A stretch of DNA of 64,000 bases, from positions 1-64,000 of the forward strand of contig JANINJ010000075.1 of the NCBI GenBank assembly GCA_024508855.1. Direction: 5' to 3'. Position numbers and translations under genes: made by a program. Numbering within the stretch: position 1 is the first letter of the stretch; every line of letters starts with the position of its first letter. The notes beneath the pieces were generated by a model. That model saw only the letters and a program-made list of their open reading frames with translations. It searched no databases and was not told the origin of the DNA. Positions 54,009 to 63,476 of the stretch are shown here, piece after piece. Origin of the DNA: Xanthobacteraceae bacterium. Its GTDB lineage: Bacteria > Pseudomonadota > Alphaproteobacteria > Rhizobiales > Xanthobacteraceae.

Positions 54009-55259
54009 ATGACCTTCCTCCGCATCTTCACGAGCCTGACCTGTTGCGTGATGCTCAGCGCCGGCGCATCCGCGCAAATCTCGCTGGTGCCGCCCGCGGC
54101 GATCCCTCCCGCCGCGAGCAAGCCCACGCCGCCGAAACCGAGAAAACACACACCCGTGCGGCGCCCCGCCGAGGCGAAGAAGCCCAAAGAGACACCCAAG
54201 GAAGCGCCGAAGAAGCCTGCGGAAATCAAGAAACCTGCCGAAGCGGTCACCGCACCACCGACGACGCCTGCAACACCGCTCGTCAAGCAGCAATCGCCCG
54301 GCCTTCCCGCGCCGACCGATGCCACGGCGGAAGAAATCTCCGCCGCGCTCAACGAAGGCGCCAACGTCGATATGGTGTACGGCGCGTATCAGCGCGGCTT
54401 CTATCGCACCGCGTTTCAGCTCGCGATGGCGCGCGCGCAGCAGAAGAACGATACCAACGCCATGACCATGCTCGGCGAGCTCTATTCCAACGGGCAAGGC
54501 ACCAAGCGCGACTACGCCAAGGCGATCGAGTGGTATAAGCGCGCCGCCGATCTCGGCGATCGCGAGGCGATGTTCTCGCTCGCCATGCTGCGCATCGACG
54601 GTCGCGGCAGTTCACCGGATCGCGAAGCGGGCGTGAAGCTGCTGGCGTCATCCGCCAAGCTCGGCGAACCGAAGGCCGCCTATAATCTGGCGATGTTCTA
54701 TCTCGACGGGCAAACACTGCCGCAAAATCTGACGCGCGCCGCCGAACTGCTGCGCACCGCGGCGGATGCGGGCAGCCCTGATGCGCAATACGCGCTGGCG
54801 ACCTTCTACAAGGAGGGCACCGGCGTCGAGAAGGACATCGACAAATCGGTGCGCCTGCTGCAGGCGGCATCGGTCGGCGGTAACGTCCCGGCCGAAGTCG
54901 AATACGCCATCGCATTGTTCAACGGCACCGGCACCACCAAGAACCAGACCGCGGCGGTCTCGTTGCTGCGCAAGGCTGCCCGGCAGGGCAACCCGATCGC
55001 GCAGAACCGGTTGGCACGGGTGCTGGTGCTCGGCGACGGCGTGGCGATGGACAAGATCAATGGCCTGAAATGGCACATGGTGGCCAAGACCTCCGGCAAG
55101 GGCGATCTGATGCTCGACGAGGCGCTGGCCCATCTCAGCCCGGAGGATCACGCCAAAGTCGAGGCGGCCGCCGCCAAATGGCTCGGCACCACGGTCAACG
55201 AGCCCTTGACGTCGGCAACCCCAAAGGGCACCCAATCCCCCAAAGCTCCTGCCCCTTGA
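54009..55259 (+). CDS. Periplasmic Sel1-repeat (tetratricopeptide-like) protein
   Basis: The 416-residue protein has a signal peptide (MTFLRIFTSLTCCVMLSAGASA), a Pro/Lys/Ala-rich segment (about 30-100, with repeated KKP and APP), and then Sel1 repeats from about 120 to 370: AMTMLGELYSNGQGTKRDYAKA, AMFSLAMLRIDGRGSSPDREAG, AYNLAMFYLDGQTLPQNLTRA, AQYALATFYKEGTGVEKDIDKS and EYAIALFNGTGTTKNQTAA. These repeats bind proteins, often in envelope or secretion roles. The specific partner is unknown. The start lies seven bases after the ThiE-like stop. Confidence 0.87.
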   Translation: MTFLRIFTSLTCCVMLSAGASAQISLVPPAAIPPAASKPTPPKPRKHTPVRRPAEAKKPKETPKEAPKKPAEIKKPAEAVTAPPTTPATPLVKQQSPGLPAPTDATAEEISAALNEGANVDMVYGAYQRGFYRTAFQLAMARAQQKNDTNAMTMLGELYSNGQGTKRDYAKAIEWYKRAADLGDREAMFSLAMLRIDGRGSSPDREAGVKLLASSAKLGEPKAAYNLAMFYLDGQTLPQNLTRAAELLRTAADAGSPDAQYALATFYKEGTGVEKDIDKSVRLLQAASVGGNVPAEVEYAIALFNGTGTTKNQTAAVSLLRKAARQGNPIAQNRLARVLVLGDGVAMDKINGLKWHMVAKTSGKGDLMLDEALAHLSPEDHAKVEAAAAKWLGTTVNEPLTSATPKGTQSPKAPAP

Positions 55260-55306
55260 GGCCCTGCCCTTGATCCCGCCCCTTCGCCCGCTTTCGAGTT
55301 GAACAC

Positions 55307-56101
55307 ATGCTTCATTCCGCGCTCATCAACGTCATGGTCAAAGCCGCCCGCCGCGCCGGGCGAAGCCTCAGCCGCGACCTCGGCGAGATCGAGAACCTTC
55401 AGGTGTCGCTGAAGGGCCCGGCCAACTTCGTCAGCGCCGCCGACCGACGCGCGGAGGAAATGCTCTATACCGACCTGAGCAAGGCGCGACCCGGCTACGG
55501 ATTCATCGGTGAGGAAGGCGGCACCCGCGAGGGTGCGGACAAAACCCATACCTGGATCGTCGATCCGCTCGACGGCACGACCAATTTCCTGCACGGCATT
55601 CCGCAGTTCGCGATCTCGATCGGCCTGCAGCGCGAAGGCGTCATCATCGCCGGGGTGATCTACAATCCCGGCACCGACGAACTCTACATCGCCGAGCGCG
55701 GCAAGGGCGCGTTCCTCAACGAGCAGCGACTGCGCGTCGCCGGCCGCAAGGAACTGCACGATTGCGTGGTGGCCTGCGGACTGCCGCATATCGGCCGGGG
55801 CGATCACGAACTGTCGCGGCGCGAAATGGCCGCGCTGCAGCCGCGCGTCGCCGGTCTGCGCCGCTTCGGCGCCGCATCGCTCGATCTCGCCTATGTCGCG
55901 GCCGGACGCCTCGACGGCTACTGGGAACGTAACCTCAAGCCGTGGGATATGGCCGCGGGCATCATCATGATCCGCGAGGCCGGCGGTGTTGTCAGCGACA
56001 TCCAGACCCCCGGCGATCCGCTCGTCACCGGCGACGTGGTGTGCGGCAACGAGATCATCCACAGCGAACTGACGAAGCTGCTGCGACCCCTGAAGAAATA
56101 A
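55307..56101 (+). CDS. suhB: Inositol-1-monophosphatase family protein
   Basis: The 264-residue enzyme has the metal-binding motifs of the family: GEEGG (about 66), WIVDPLDGTTNFLHG (about 83-97) and the closing WERNLKPWDMAAGIIMIREAGG. It hydrolyses myo-inositol phosphate or related sugar phosphates with Mg2+, and in enterobacteria SuhB also joins the rRNA antitermination complex. The gene is 47 bases after the Sel1 gene and convergent with the OprB gene. Confidence 0.9.
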   Translation: MLHSALINVMVKAARRAGRSLSRDLGEIENLQVSLKGPANFVSAADRRAEEMLYTDLSKARPGYGFIGEEGGTREGADKTHTWIVDPLDGTTNFLHGIPQFAISIGLQREGVIIAGVIYNPGTDELYIAERGKGAFLNEQRLRVAGRKELHDCVVACGLPHIGRGDHELSRREMAALQPRVAGLRRFGAASLDLAYVAAGRLDGYWERNLKPWDMAAGIIMIREAGGVVSDIQTPGDPLVTGDVVCGNEIIHSELTKLLRPLKK

Positions 56102-56113
56102 TCAGCAACCGCA

Positions 56114-57487
56114 CTAGTAGGTTATCGTCGTGCGCAATCCGAACACGACAGCATCCTTGATCCGATGGGTCTGGGTCGGATCGCGCGGATCGACCACGCC
56201 GCCGCCGGGATGGAACACGTACTGGAAGACCGGCTGGATCGTCCAGTTGGAGCGCAGCTCGGCCAGATAGGTCGCCTCGAACACCGCTTCATAGTCCCGC
56301 ACCGGAATCGCAATTCCGGTCAAGGCGAAGACGTCGCGATCGGCCTGCTGCGCGGCGCTGGAAATTCTTGCATAGGTCATGGCCAACCCGATCTTGTCGT
56401 TCGGCCGCGTCTCGCTGAATCCGGTCAATTGCAGACCGCCATCCAGATAGAAACTGATCAGGTTGCGGTCCGACGGACTGACCGAAGAACGGATGAAAAA
56501 TCCGAGACCCTTGTCCGAGCCCGGCGCCGCCCGCATCAGCATCTGTTCGAAAACACCGAAGACGCCCTGATTGCCGCGTAGCTGCTGCGGCACTCCGCTC
56601 CCGCTCGAGTCAGCCAGCAAGCCGCCGCCGGCGGCAAATCGCTGGTCGTTGAATTCGCCCAGGTGCTTCCACGCGCCGCCGGTAATGGTGCCGGGCAAGT
56701 TATCGGCGCCGATATTGAAGCCATACTTGAGCTGGCCGATGATCCACGGCGGATCGTTGACGCGGAACAACACGCCGTTCGGATTCGCCAGTTGCGGATC
56801 GAGCGGACTGTCCGGCGGCGCCGCATCGCCATCGAAGATCGCGGCATAGGCCGTGATGTTGTCGGTGATCTGCGCCTTTACGCGTACGCCCGGCACCGCC
56901 AACGGCGGCGACGGACCGCCAGCCAGCAGATTGATGCCGGTAATGCCCGGCCAGCCGAGTGCCGAGTTGGTGAAGATGTCGTCGTATTTGCTGTCGATGA
57001 ATTCGACGTCGGAGGCCTGCTGTCCGAATTTCACCAGAAGCCGTCCGTCGAACAGCGATTGCTCGATCCAGAGCTCATACAGGCGCGTCGACGGAAGCGC
57101 CTCGACGCCGCTGACCAGCATCAGGTTGCCGATATAATCGCGCGACAGTCCCTGACCATTGATCTGATACATGTTGGCGTGGAATTTCGCTCCGGTCCAT
57201 CCGACCACCTTCTCAAGGTCCACATCGACGCCGGCATCGAGACGACCGGTGAAGATCGTACCGCGCCGGATGCCGCCGGACGGATTGCCGAAGGTTTCGG
57301 CGATATAGGTGAGCGAGAAGGTCACGCCCCAATCGGCCAACGTTTCGCGGACATTCTTGAGGGACGCCGCATTGGCCTTCTCGCCACCGTCCGCCAGCGC
57401 AATTTCCGGGGAGCACGTGAGTGCGCAGAGCAGGATGGCGCCGAATGTCACGGCAACGTGCAGCAGGTCGATCGGTCGATAATGCAC
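56114..57487 (-). CDS. OprB-type carbohydrate-selective porin
   Basis: The 457-residue protein has a signal peptide (about 1-32) and the features of the OprB family: ADWGVTFSLTYIAETFGNPSGG at the start of the barrel, VDLEKVVGWTGAKFHANMYQ, LYELWIEQSLFDGRLLVKFGQ, and a C-terminal strand that ends in an aromatic residue (TTITY) for outer-membrane insertion. Members let sugars cross the outer membrane. The start codon is GTG. It lies 12 bases after the CorA/ZntB gene stop on the same strand and is probably cotranscribed. Confidence 0.9.
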   Translation of the reverse strand: MHYRPIDLLHVAVTFGAILLCALTCSPEIALADGGEKANAASLKNVRETLADWGVTFSLTYIAETFGNPSGGIRRGTIFTGRLDAGVDVDLEKVVGWTGAKFHANMYQINGQGLSRDYIGNLMLVSGVEALPSTRLYELWIEQSLFDGRLLVKFGQQASDVEFIDSKYDDIFTNSALGWPGITGINLLAGGPSPPLAVPGVRVKAQITDNITAYAAIFDGDAAPPDSPLDPQLANPNGVLFRVNDPPWIIGQLKYGFNIGADNLPGTITGGAWKHLGEFNDQRFAAGGGLLADSSGSGVPQQLRGNQGVFGVFEQMLMRAAPGSDKGLGFFIRSSVSPSDRNLISFYLDGGLQLTGFSETRPNDKIGLAMTYARISSAAQQADRDVFALTGIAIPVRDYEAVFEATYLAELRSNWTIQPVFQYVFHPGGGVVDPRDPTQTHRIKDAVVFGLRTTITY

Positions 57488-57499
57488 GATGGCCCCGAA

Positions 57500-58522
57500 C
57501 TATCTGACGATTCCGAGACGCTTCATGATGAAGTAGGCCAGCGCGGATGAAACGACGATCAGTCCCGACGCCCACAGGAAGCCCGCGTCGACGTCGGTCA
57601 GCGGCAGCCCTTTGGTGTTCATGCCGAAGATGCCGGTGACCAGCGTCGGAGGCAGCAGCAGCGCGGTCAGGATCGAGAGCAAGCGCAGGCTCTTGTTGCT
57701 CTGCTCCTCCATCTTGAGCTGTAGTTCTTCCTGAAGCAGGCGGCTGCGTCCGCGCATCTCGACGATCGCATGATCGAGCGCATCGAGGCGTTGCGCCAGC
57801 TTTCCGGCGCGCAGCCGAAGCGCCGGCTTGAGCGTCTCGTTGTCCTGCTGTTCGAGGCGGTGCAGTGTGAATCGCAAGCCGGAGAGCTGCCGATGCAACC
57901 GGACGCAGGTGCGTCGCACCCGGCCCAGTTCTTTGCGCAGATCCTCGCTATCGTCGGAAAGCACGCGCTCTTCGAAAGCGTCGAGCTTCTCCTCGACCCT
58001 GTCGGCGATGCGCTCCATGCTGTCCGCGACATATTCAACGATGGTTTCGAGCAGTTCCGCTGCGCTGCTGACGCGCTGGCCGCCCTCCAGCACCCGACGC
58101 GTTGCATCGACCGAACACAATGCGTGAACGCGTCCGCTCACGAGCAGCCGTTCGGTCATCAGGAACCGCAGAAATCCGATTTCTTCGGTCGGCCTGTCGA
58201 TCGCCCGCACCAGATCGACGATGACGCCATAGACGCTATCGTCGGTATTATGTATCTGCTGAAAGTTGTCGTTCGACAGGAACAGCGTTTTGGCGATCGC
58301 CGGCAACCCCAGATCGATCGCGCCGAGCCAGTGCCGGGCCCGCACATCCGCGAGATTGAAGTGCAACCACAGAAGCCCGTCGCCGCGCAAGGAGATCGAT
58401 TGATCGACATCCAGCGGCTCGGATCGTCCATCTTCGTGGATACGAAACGCCCAGATCAGGCCCGGAATCGGCGCGCCCGCTTCATCCCACGCCGCGTCTG
58501 ACGATTTAAACCCGGTTTGCAC
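57500..58522 (-). CDS. CorA/ZntB family metal transporter
   Basis: The 340-residue protein has a large cytoplasmic domain with a long coiled-coil helix (about 150-285) and two C-terminal membrane helices. The loop motif GMNTKG after LLPPTLVTGIF is the CorA selectivity-filter signature. The residues after it (LPLTDVDAGF rather than MPE) match the ZntB branch, so zinc export or import is as likely as Mg2+. Its GTG start stands 160 bases from the end of acrB on the same strand. Confidence 0.88.
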   Translation of the reverse strand: MQTGFKSSDAAWDEAGAPIPGLIWAFRIHEDGRSEPLDVDQSISLRGDGLLWLHFNLADVRARHWLGAIDLGLPAIAKTLFLSNDNFQQIHNTDDSVYGVIVDLVRAIDRPTEEIGFLRFLMTERLLVSGRVHALCSVDATRRVLEGGQRVSSAAELLETIVEYVADSMERIADRVEEKLDAFEERVLSDDSEDLRKELGRVRRTCVRLHRQLSGLRFTLHRLEQQDNETLKPALRLRAGKLAQRLDALDHAIVEMRGRSRLLQEELQLKMEEQSNKSLRLLSILTALLLPPTLVTGIFGMNTKGLPLTDVDAGFLWASGLIVVSSALAYFIMKRLGIVR

Positions 58523-58682
58523 GCCCTAACCCCAGACAGCACATGCCACATCGCGGCCCGTTCTCGGAGCCTGACTGTCGGCGGACTATAGGGACAGGTT
58601 TGTTACAGCCGCATGTCAGCGGCGGTTCGACGAAACCGCGGGAAACACGCGTGCGTCGCGGCCATGACGCGATCGCCGCCGT

Positions 58683-61600
58683 TCAGCCGGCGGCGACCGA
58701 ACCTTGCACCGGCGCCGGTGGGCCGTATACGTCCGGTGAGGATGCGGTCTCCGCACGCTCCTCCTCGCGCACCTTGCGCGAGAACAGCCGCTGCACGAAC
58801 ACGAAGAACACCGGCACCATCAGGAGCGCGAGGACCACGACGGCGATCATGCCGCCCATCACGCCGGTGCCGAGCGCCTGCTGGCTCTTTGCGCCGGCGC
58901 CACTCGCTACCACCATCGGCAGCACACCGCAGACGAAGGCGAGACCGGTCATGATGATCGGACGGAAGCGCAACTGACATGCTTCCAAGGTCGCCGATAC
59001 GAGCGGACGGCCCTGCGCGCGCAGATCCTTCGCGAACTCGATGATGAGGATGGCGTCCTTTGCCGCCAGTCCGATGATGGTGATGAGACCTACGGTGAAA
59101 TAGACGCCGTTGGGCATCCCGCGCATGGTCGAGGCCAGCACCGCACCGAAAATGCCGAGCGGTATCGTCAGCAGCACGGCGAGCGGAATGGTCCAGCTCT
59201 CGTAGAGCGCGGCGAGACAGAGGAACACCACCAGCGCCGACAATGCCAGCAGGAACGGCGCTTGCGAGCCGGAGAGTTTTTCCTGCAGCGACTGACCGGT
59301 CCACTCGTAACCGAAGCCGCGCGGCAGTTGTCCCGACAGCCGCTCCATCTCGGCGATGGCGTCGCCCGAGGTAAAGCCCGGCCGCGCTTCGCCGCTGATG
59401 CGCACCGCCGGATAGTAGTTGAAGCCCACGATCTGGGTCGGCCCCCTCGCCCATTCGATGGTCGCGAAGGACGACAGCGGCACCACCTGCCCGCGGCTGT
59501 TCTTGACGTTGTAGTTGAGGATGTCGTCAGCGTTCATGCGGTCGGCCGAGTCCGCCTGCACGATGACGCGCTGCATGCGTCCGCGATTGGGAAAGTCGTT
59601 GATGTAGTTCGAGCCGAGATTGGTCGAGATGGTGTTGTTGATGTCCTCGAAGGTGATGCCGAAGGCGCTGGCCTTCTCACGATCGATGTTGAGATTGACG
59701 ATAGGCGCCTCGGGAAGTCCCTCGACATAGACCTTCTGCAGCACCGGGCTGGCGTTGGCGACACTCACCAGCTTGTTGGCGGCGTCGCGCAAGGCCTCAT
59801 AGCCCTTCTGGCCGCGATCCTGCAGGCGAAAGCTGAAGCCGGACGAATTGCCAAGGTTGTCGATCGGCGGCGGCTCCAATGCCGAGATCTTGGCGTCGCG
59901 AAGGCCTTCCATATGCTTGTTGATGTCGTCGACGATGGCTTCCGCGGAATCCTTACTTCCGCGTTCCGACCAGTCCTTCAGCGTGATGAAGGCTTGCGCG
60001 GTATTCATGCCCTGGCCGAGGAAGCTGAAGCCGGTGAGGAAGGTGACGTCCTGAATGCCCTCGCGTTTGGCGAGATAGGCTTCGACGCTCTTCACTGCGG
60101 CCTCGGTGCGCGCGAACGACGAGTCCGCCGGGGTCTGCACGTCGGTGGTGATGAAGCCCTGATCGTCGATCGGCAGGAAGCCCGCCGGCATCCGGACGAA
60201 CGCCCAGGCCAGACCGGCGACGAGAATCGCGTAGATCACCATCAGCCGGCCGGTACGCTTCAGCGACCAGCCGACGGTGCGGGTGTAGCGCTCGCGGGTG
60301 CTGTCGAGGCCGCGATTGAACCAGCCGAACACGCCGCGCTTCGCATGACCGTGGCCGGCCTTGACCGGTTTCAGCATGGTGGCGCACAGCGCCGGCGTCA
60401 GCGACAGCGCCATCAGCGCGGAGAAGCCGATCGCGGCCACCATGGTCACCGAGAACTGCCGATAGATGATACCGACCGAGCCCGGGAAGAACGCCATCGG
60501 CACGAATACCGCGGCCAGCACCGTGGTGATGCCGACGATGGCGCCGGTGATCTGCGACATCGCCTTGCGGGTCGCTTCCTTCGGCGACAGGCCCTCCTCC
60601 GCCATGATGCGCTCGACGTTCTCGACCACGACGATGGCGTCGTCGACCAGAATGCCAATCGCCAGCACCATGCCGAACATCGTCAGCATGTTGATGGAAT
60701 AGCCCGCCAGCAGCAGCGTCGCGCAGGTGCCGAGCAGCGCTACCGGCACCACGATGGTGGGAATGATGGTGTAGCGGAAGTTCTGCAGGAACAGGAACAT
60801 CACGAGGAACACCAGCACCACCGCCTCGATCAGCGTGTGCACCACCTTCTCGATCGATGCTTCCACCACAGGCGTGATGTTGTAGGGAATCTCGTATTTG
60901 ATATTCGCCGGGAAGAACTTCGACAGTTCCTTCATCTTGGCTTCGACCGCGCTCGCGGTCGCAAGCGCATTGCCGGTCGGCGACATCAGCACCGAGAGAC
61001 CCGCCGTCGGCTTACCGTTCAGGCGCGTGGTGAACTGATAGCCCATGCCGCCGATTTCGATGCGGGCGACGTCGCGCAGCCGCACCGTCGATCCGTCCGG
61101 ATTGGCGCGCAGCACGATGGAGCCGAATTCCTCGGGTGTACCGAGTTGGCCCTTCACCAGCACCAGCGAGGAAACCTTCTGGCCCTTGCGGCTCGGCTCG
61201 GCGCCGACGCTGCCGGACGCGACCTGCGCATTCTGGGCGTTGATCGCCTTGGTGACGTCGTCGGCGGTGAGGTTGAAGCCGACCAGCTTTTCCGGATCGA
61301 TCCAGATGCGCAGCGACTGTTCGGTCGAATACAATGTCGCGCGGCCGACACCGGGAATGCGGCGGACTTCGCCAAGCACGTTACGCACCATGAAGTCGCC
61401 GAGTGCGACTTCATCCATGCTGCCGTCGGTAGAAGTGAGCGTGATGATCTGCAGCACCGCGCTGGAGGCTTCCTCGACCAGAATGCCCTGCTGCAGCACC
61501 GCGCGCGGCAACCGCGCCTCGATGCGCTTGATGCGGTTCTGCACGTCTACCGACGCCATCGATACGTCGGTGCCGGGAACGAAGAATGCGGTGATTTCGA

Positions 61601-61862
61601 CCTGTCCCAGCGAGTCGCTGGTGGACTCGAAGTTCAAGATGCCGTTGGCGCCGTTGAGCTCTTCCTCGATCAGCCGGGTGACGCTGTTATAGAGGTTTTC
61701 CGGCGACGCACCCGGATAGCTGGTCGAAATCGAGATCGAGGGCGGCGCGATGATCGGATACTGCGCGACCGCGAGCAGCGGAATGGAAATCGCGCCGACC
61801 AGACAGATGAACAGCGCGACAACCCAGGCGAAGATCGGCCTATCGATAAAAAATGCGGGCAT
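58683..61862 (-). CDS. RND multidrug efflux pump, inner-membrane subunit (AcrB-like)
   Basis: The 1059-residue HAE-1 family transporter exports drugs by proton antiport as a trimer. It opens with MPAFFIDRPIFAWVVALFIC. The proton-relay Asp pair is in GILVDDAIVVVENVERI, and FFPGSVGIIYRQFSVTM with the porter-domain segment FGITFEDINNTISTNLGSNY are conserved. NGVYFTVGLITIIGLAAKDA is the matching helix in the second half. It is coupled to the adaptor gene by a four-base gap. A large antisense frame over it is an artefact. Confidence 0.96.
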   Translation of the reverse strand: MPAFFIDRPIFAWVVALFICLVGAISIPLLAVAQYPIIAPPSISISTSYPGASPENLYNSVTRLIEEELNGANGILNFESTSDSLGQVEITAFFVPGTDVSMASVDVQNRIKRIEARLPRAVLQQGILVEEASSAVLQIITLTSTDGSMDEVALGDFMVRNVLGEVRRIPGVGRATLYSTEQSLRIWIDPEKLVGFNLTADDVTKAINAQNAQVASGSVGAEPSRKGQKVSSLVLVKGQLGTPEEFGSIVLRANPDGSTVRLRDVARIEIGGMGYQFTTRLNGKPTAGLSVLMSPTGNALATASAVEAKMKELSKFFPANIKYEIPYNITPVVEASIEKVVHTLIEAVVLVFLVMFLFLQNFRYTIIPTIVVPVALLGTCATLLLAGYSINMLTMFGMVLAIGILVDDAIVVVENVERIMAEEGLSPKEATRKAMSQITGAIVGITTVLAAVFVPMAFFPGSVGIIYRQFSVTMVAAIGFSALMALSLTPALCATMLKPVKAGHGHAKRGVFGWFNRGLDSTRERYTRTVGWSLKRTGRLMVIYAILVAGLAWAFVRMPAGFLPIDDQGFITTDVQTPADSSFARTEAAVKSVEAYLAKREGIQDVTFLTGFSFLGQGMNTAQAFITLKDWSERGSKDSAEAIVDDINKHMEGLRDAKISALEPPPIDNLGNSSGFSFRLQDRGQKGYEALRDAANKLVSVANASPVLQKVYVEGLPEAPIVNLNIDREKASAFGITFEDINNTISTNLGSNYINDFPNRGRMQRVIVQADSADRMNADDILNYNVKNSRGQVVPLSSFATIEWARGPTQIVGFNYYPAVRISGEARPGFTSGDAIAEMERLSGQLPRGFGYEWTGQSLQEKLSGSQAPFLLALSALVVFLCLAALYESWTIPLAVLLTIPLGIFGAVLASTMRGMPNGVYFTVGLITIIGLAAKDAILIIEFAKDLRAQGRPLVSATLEACQLRFRPIIMTGLAFVCGVLPMVVASGAGAKSQQALGTGVMGGMIAVVVLALLMVPVFFVFVQRLFSRKVREEERAETASSPDVYGPPAPVQGSVAAG

Positions 61863-61866
61863 GCGG

Positions 61867-63081
61867 TCAGTCGCTCAGCGACGTCTTCGTGACCTTCGCA
61901 TCCGACTCGATCGACCCGGTGGCGATATCCTCCAGCGGCTGCGGCTTCACCTTGTCGCCGGCGGCGAATTTCTGGAAGCCCTCGACCACGACGCGATCGC
62001 CCGGTTTGAGGCCGTCGTTGATCAGCCACTTGCCACCCTGAACGGCGCCGGTACGCACCGCCTGCACCGCGACGCGATTATCCGGCTTGATGACGAAGAC
62101 CTCGCTGCCGCCGTCCCTGCTGCGCTGGACCGCCTGCTGCGGCACCGCGATCGCATCGGTATCGACGCCCTGCTCAATCAGCACGCGGACATACATGCCC
62201 GGCAGCAGTTCGCCGTTCGGATTGGGGAACTCACCGCGCAGCGTCACCTGTCCGGTATCGGCATTGACCTTGGCTTCGGAGAACAGCAGCTTGCCCGGAA
62301 GCGAATACACGCCGTCATCGACGATCAGCCGCACCTTGGCGGCGTTCGGCGCGACCTGTTCGAGATCGCCGAGCACGAACGCGCGCCGCAGCTTGTTGAG
62401 ATCGCTCACCGACTGAGTGAAGTCGGCATAGATCGGATCGAGCTGCTGGATCGAGGCGAGGTTGGTGGTCTCGTTGGGAACGACCAGCGCGCCCTCGCTG
62501 ACCAGCGCCGCACCGATGCGGCCGTTGATCGGCGCGCGGATGGTCGCGTAACCGAGATTGAGGCGCGCACGTGCGACGTCCGCCGTCCGCGCGGCGACAT
62601 CCGCCTCGGCCTGGCGCTTCGTGGCGATGGCGGTCTCGTTCTGCGCTTCCGAGGACACGTTCTGATGGGTCAGCGTCGCGATGCGCTTGGCGTGACTCGT
62701 CGCCTGATCGAGCACCGCCTTGGCCTTCGCCAGCGCTGCTTCCTGCGCCATCAGATCGACCTCGAACGGCTTCGGATCGATCTTATAGAGCGGATCGCCT
62801 GCCTTCACGTCGCTGCCCTGATGGAACATGCGTTCGACGATGATGCCCGAGACTTGCGGCCGCACGTCGGCGATGCGCGTCGGCGCGATACGGCCGGGTA
62901 GTTCGCGCATGATCGCGAACGGCTGCGCCTTGACGGTGACGAAGCTGACATCCGGCACGGCAACGGGCTGAGCCGCAACCGCGGACGCCGGTTCATCGCA
63001 GGCCGTCAACATGGGACTGATCGAAACGAGGAATGCCAACCCTACGCCAACCCGCACACCCGATCGTCTTGTCAGTTCCAT
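61867..63081 (-). CDS. RND efflux periplasmic adaptor (AcrA-like lipoprotein)
   Basis: The 404-residue protein begins with a lipoprotein signal (lipobox LTAC, Cys28) and has the adaptor layout: GRIAPTRIADVRPQVSGII with EGDxxx-like VKAGDPLYKIDP (lipoyl half), an alpha hairpin (about 105-170), GYATIRAPINGRIGAALVSEG, and beta-barrel and membrane-proximal domains. It joins AcrB to a TolC-type channel. The ATG at 63081 starts the lipoprotein signal; the 100 codons open upstream are non-coding. No TolC gene or local repressor is present next to the pair. Confidence 0.95.
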   Translation of the reverse strand: MELTRRSGVRVGVGLAFLVSISPMLTACDEPASAVAAQPVAVPDVSFVTVKAQPFAIMRELPGRIAPTRIADVRPQVSGIIVERMFHQGSDVKAGDPLYKIDPKPFEVDLMAQEAALAKAKAVLDQATSHAKRIATLTHQNVSSEAQNETAIATKRQAEADVAARTADVARARLNLGYATIRAPINGRIGAALVSEGALVVPNETTNLASIQQLDPIYADFTQSVSDLNKLRRAFVLGDLEQVAPNAAKVRLIVDDGVYSLPGKLLFSEAKVNADTGQVTLRGEFPNPNGELLPGMYVRVLIEQGVDTDAIAVPQQAVQRSRDGGSEVFVIKPDNRVAVQAVRTGAVQGGKWLINDGLKPGDRVVVEGFQKFAAGDKVKPQPLEDIATGSIESDAKVTKTSLSD

Positions 63082-63476
63082 TGTCTCGCTTTCAATCGTT
63101 ACCGGACATGCATCAAATTCGCTGCGCGGACACGGCCGCGCAGTGCATCCAAACTCGAAGTCTGACTTCACATGATTTCGTAAAAGTAACTCAGCGAGAC
63201 CGCAGCGCAATACAATTTGCGGCGGCGCAATGCCACAGGCAGTTATGATGTTGAAGTCAAAGCAACTTTCGCGACTCACACGATTGTGAGTCGTCGCGAT
63301 CAGCTTTCGCAACAAATTGGAAAGTGTTCCTGCGCGTGACTTGAATGGTTCGTGACGATCAATTGCGCATGTTCTGCGCAATAATTACGCAGAATTCGCG
63401 CGGCGCTGCGCATCAACATGACGAATCTGTAATGTAATGCGATCGACGCGCAGATCCGCACACGTGATCGGCAAAA
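63082..63476. other. Control region upstream of acrAB-like genes
   Basis: About 395 bases without a gene, AT-richer than the flanks. It contains the dyad at 63272-63293. It also lies just beyond the 3' end of the DUF2478 gene, so it should hold the acrAB promoter and the DUF2478 transcript end. Confidence 0.5.
63272..63293. promoter_or_regulatory. Possible operator upstream of the acrAB-like genes
   Basis: CGACTCACA-CGAT-TGTGAGTCG is a perfect nine-base inverted repeat with a four-base spacer, about 190 bases before the adaptor start. No T-run follows on either strand, so a protein-binding site is more likely than a terminator. The regulator is not encoded nearby. Confidence 0.45.

Noticed and set aside
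59262-61892. Long plus-strand open frame (876 codons) opposite the acrB-like gene
   Set aside because: It lies wholly antisense to a well-conserved RND gene, is rich in Arg, His and Asp as expected from GC-rich reverse frames, and has no recognisable domain.
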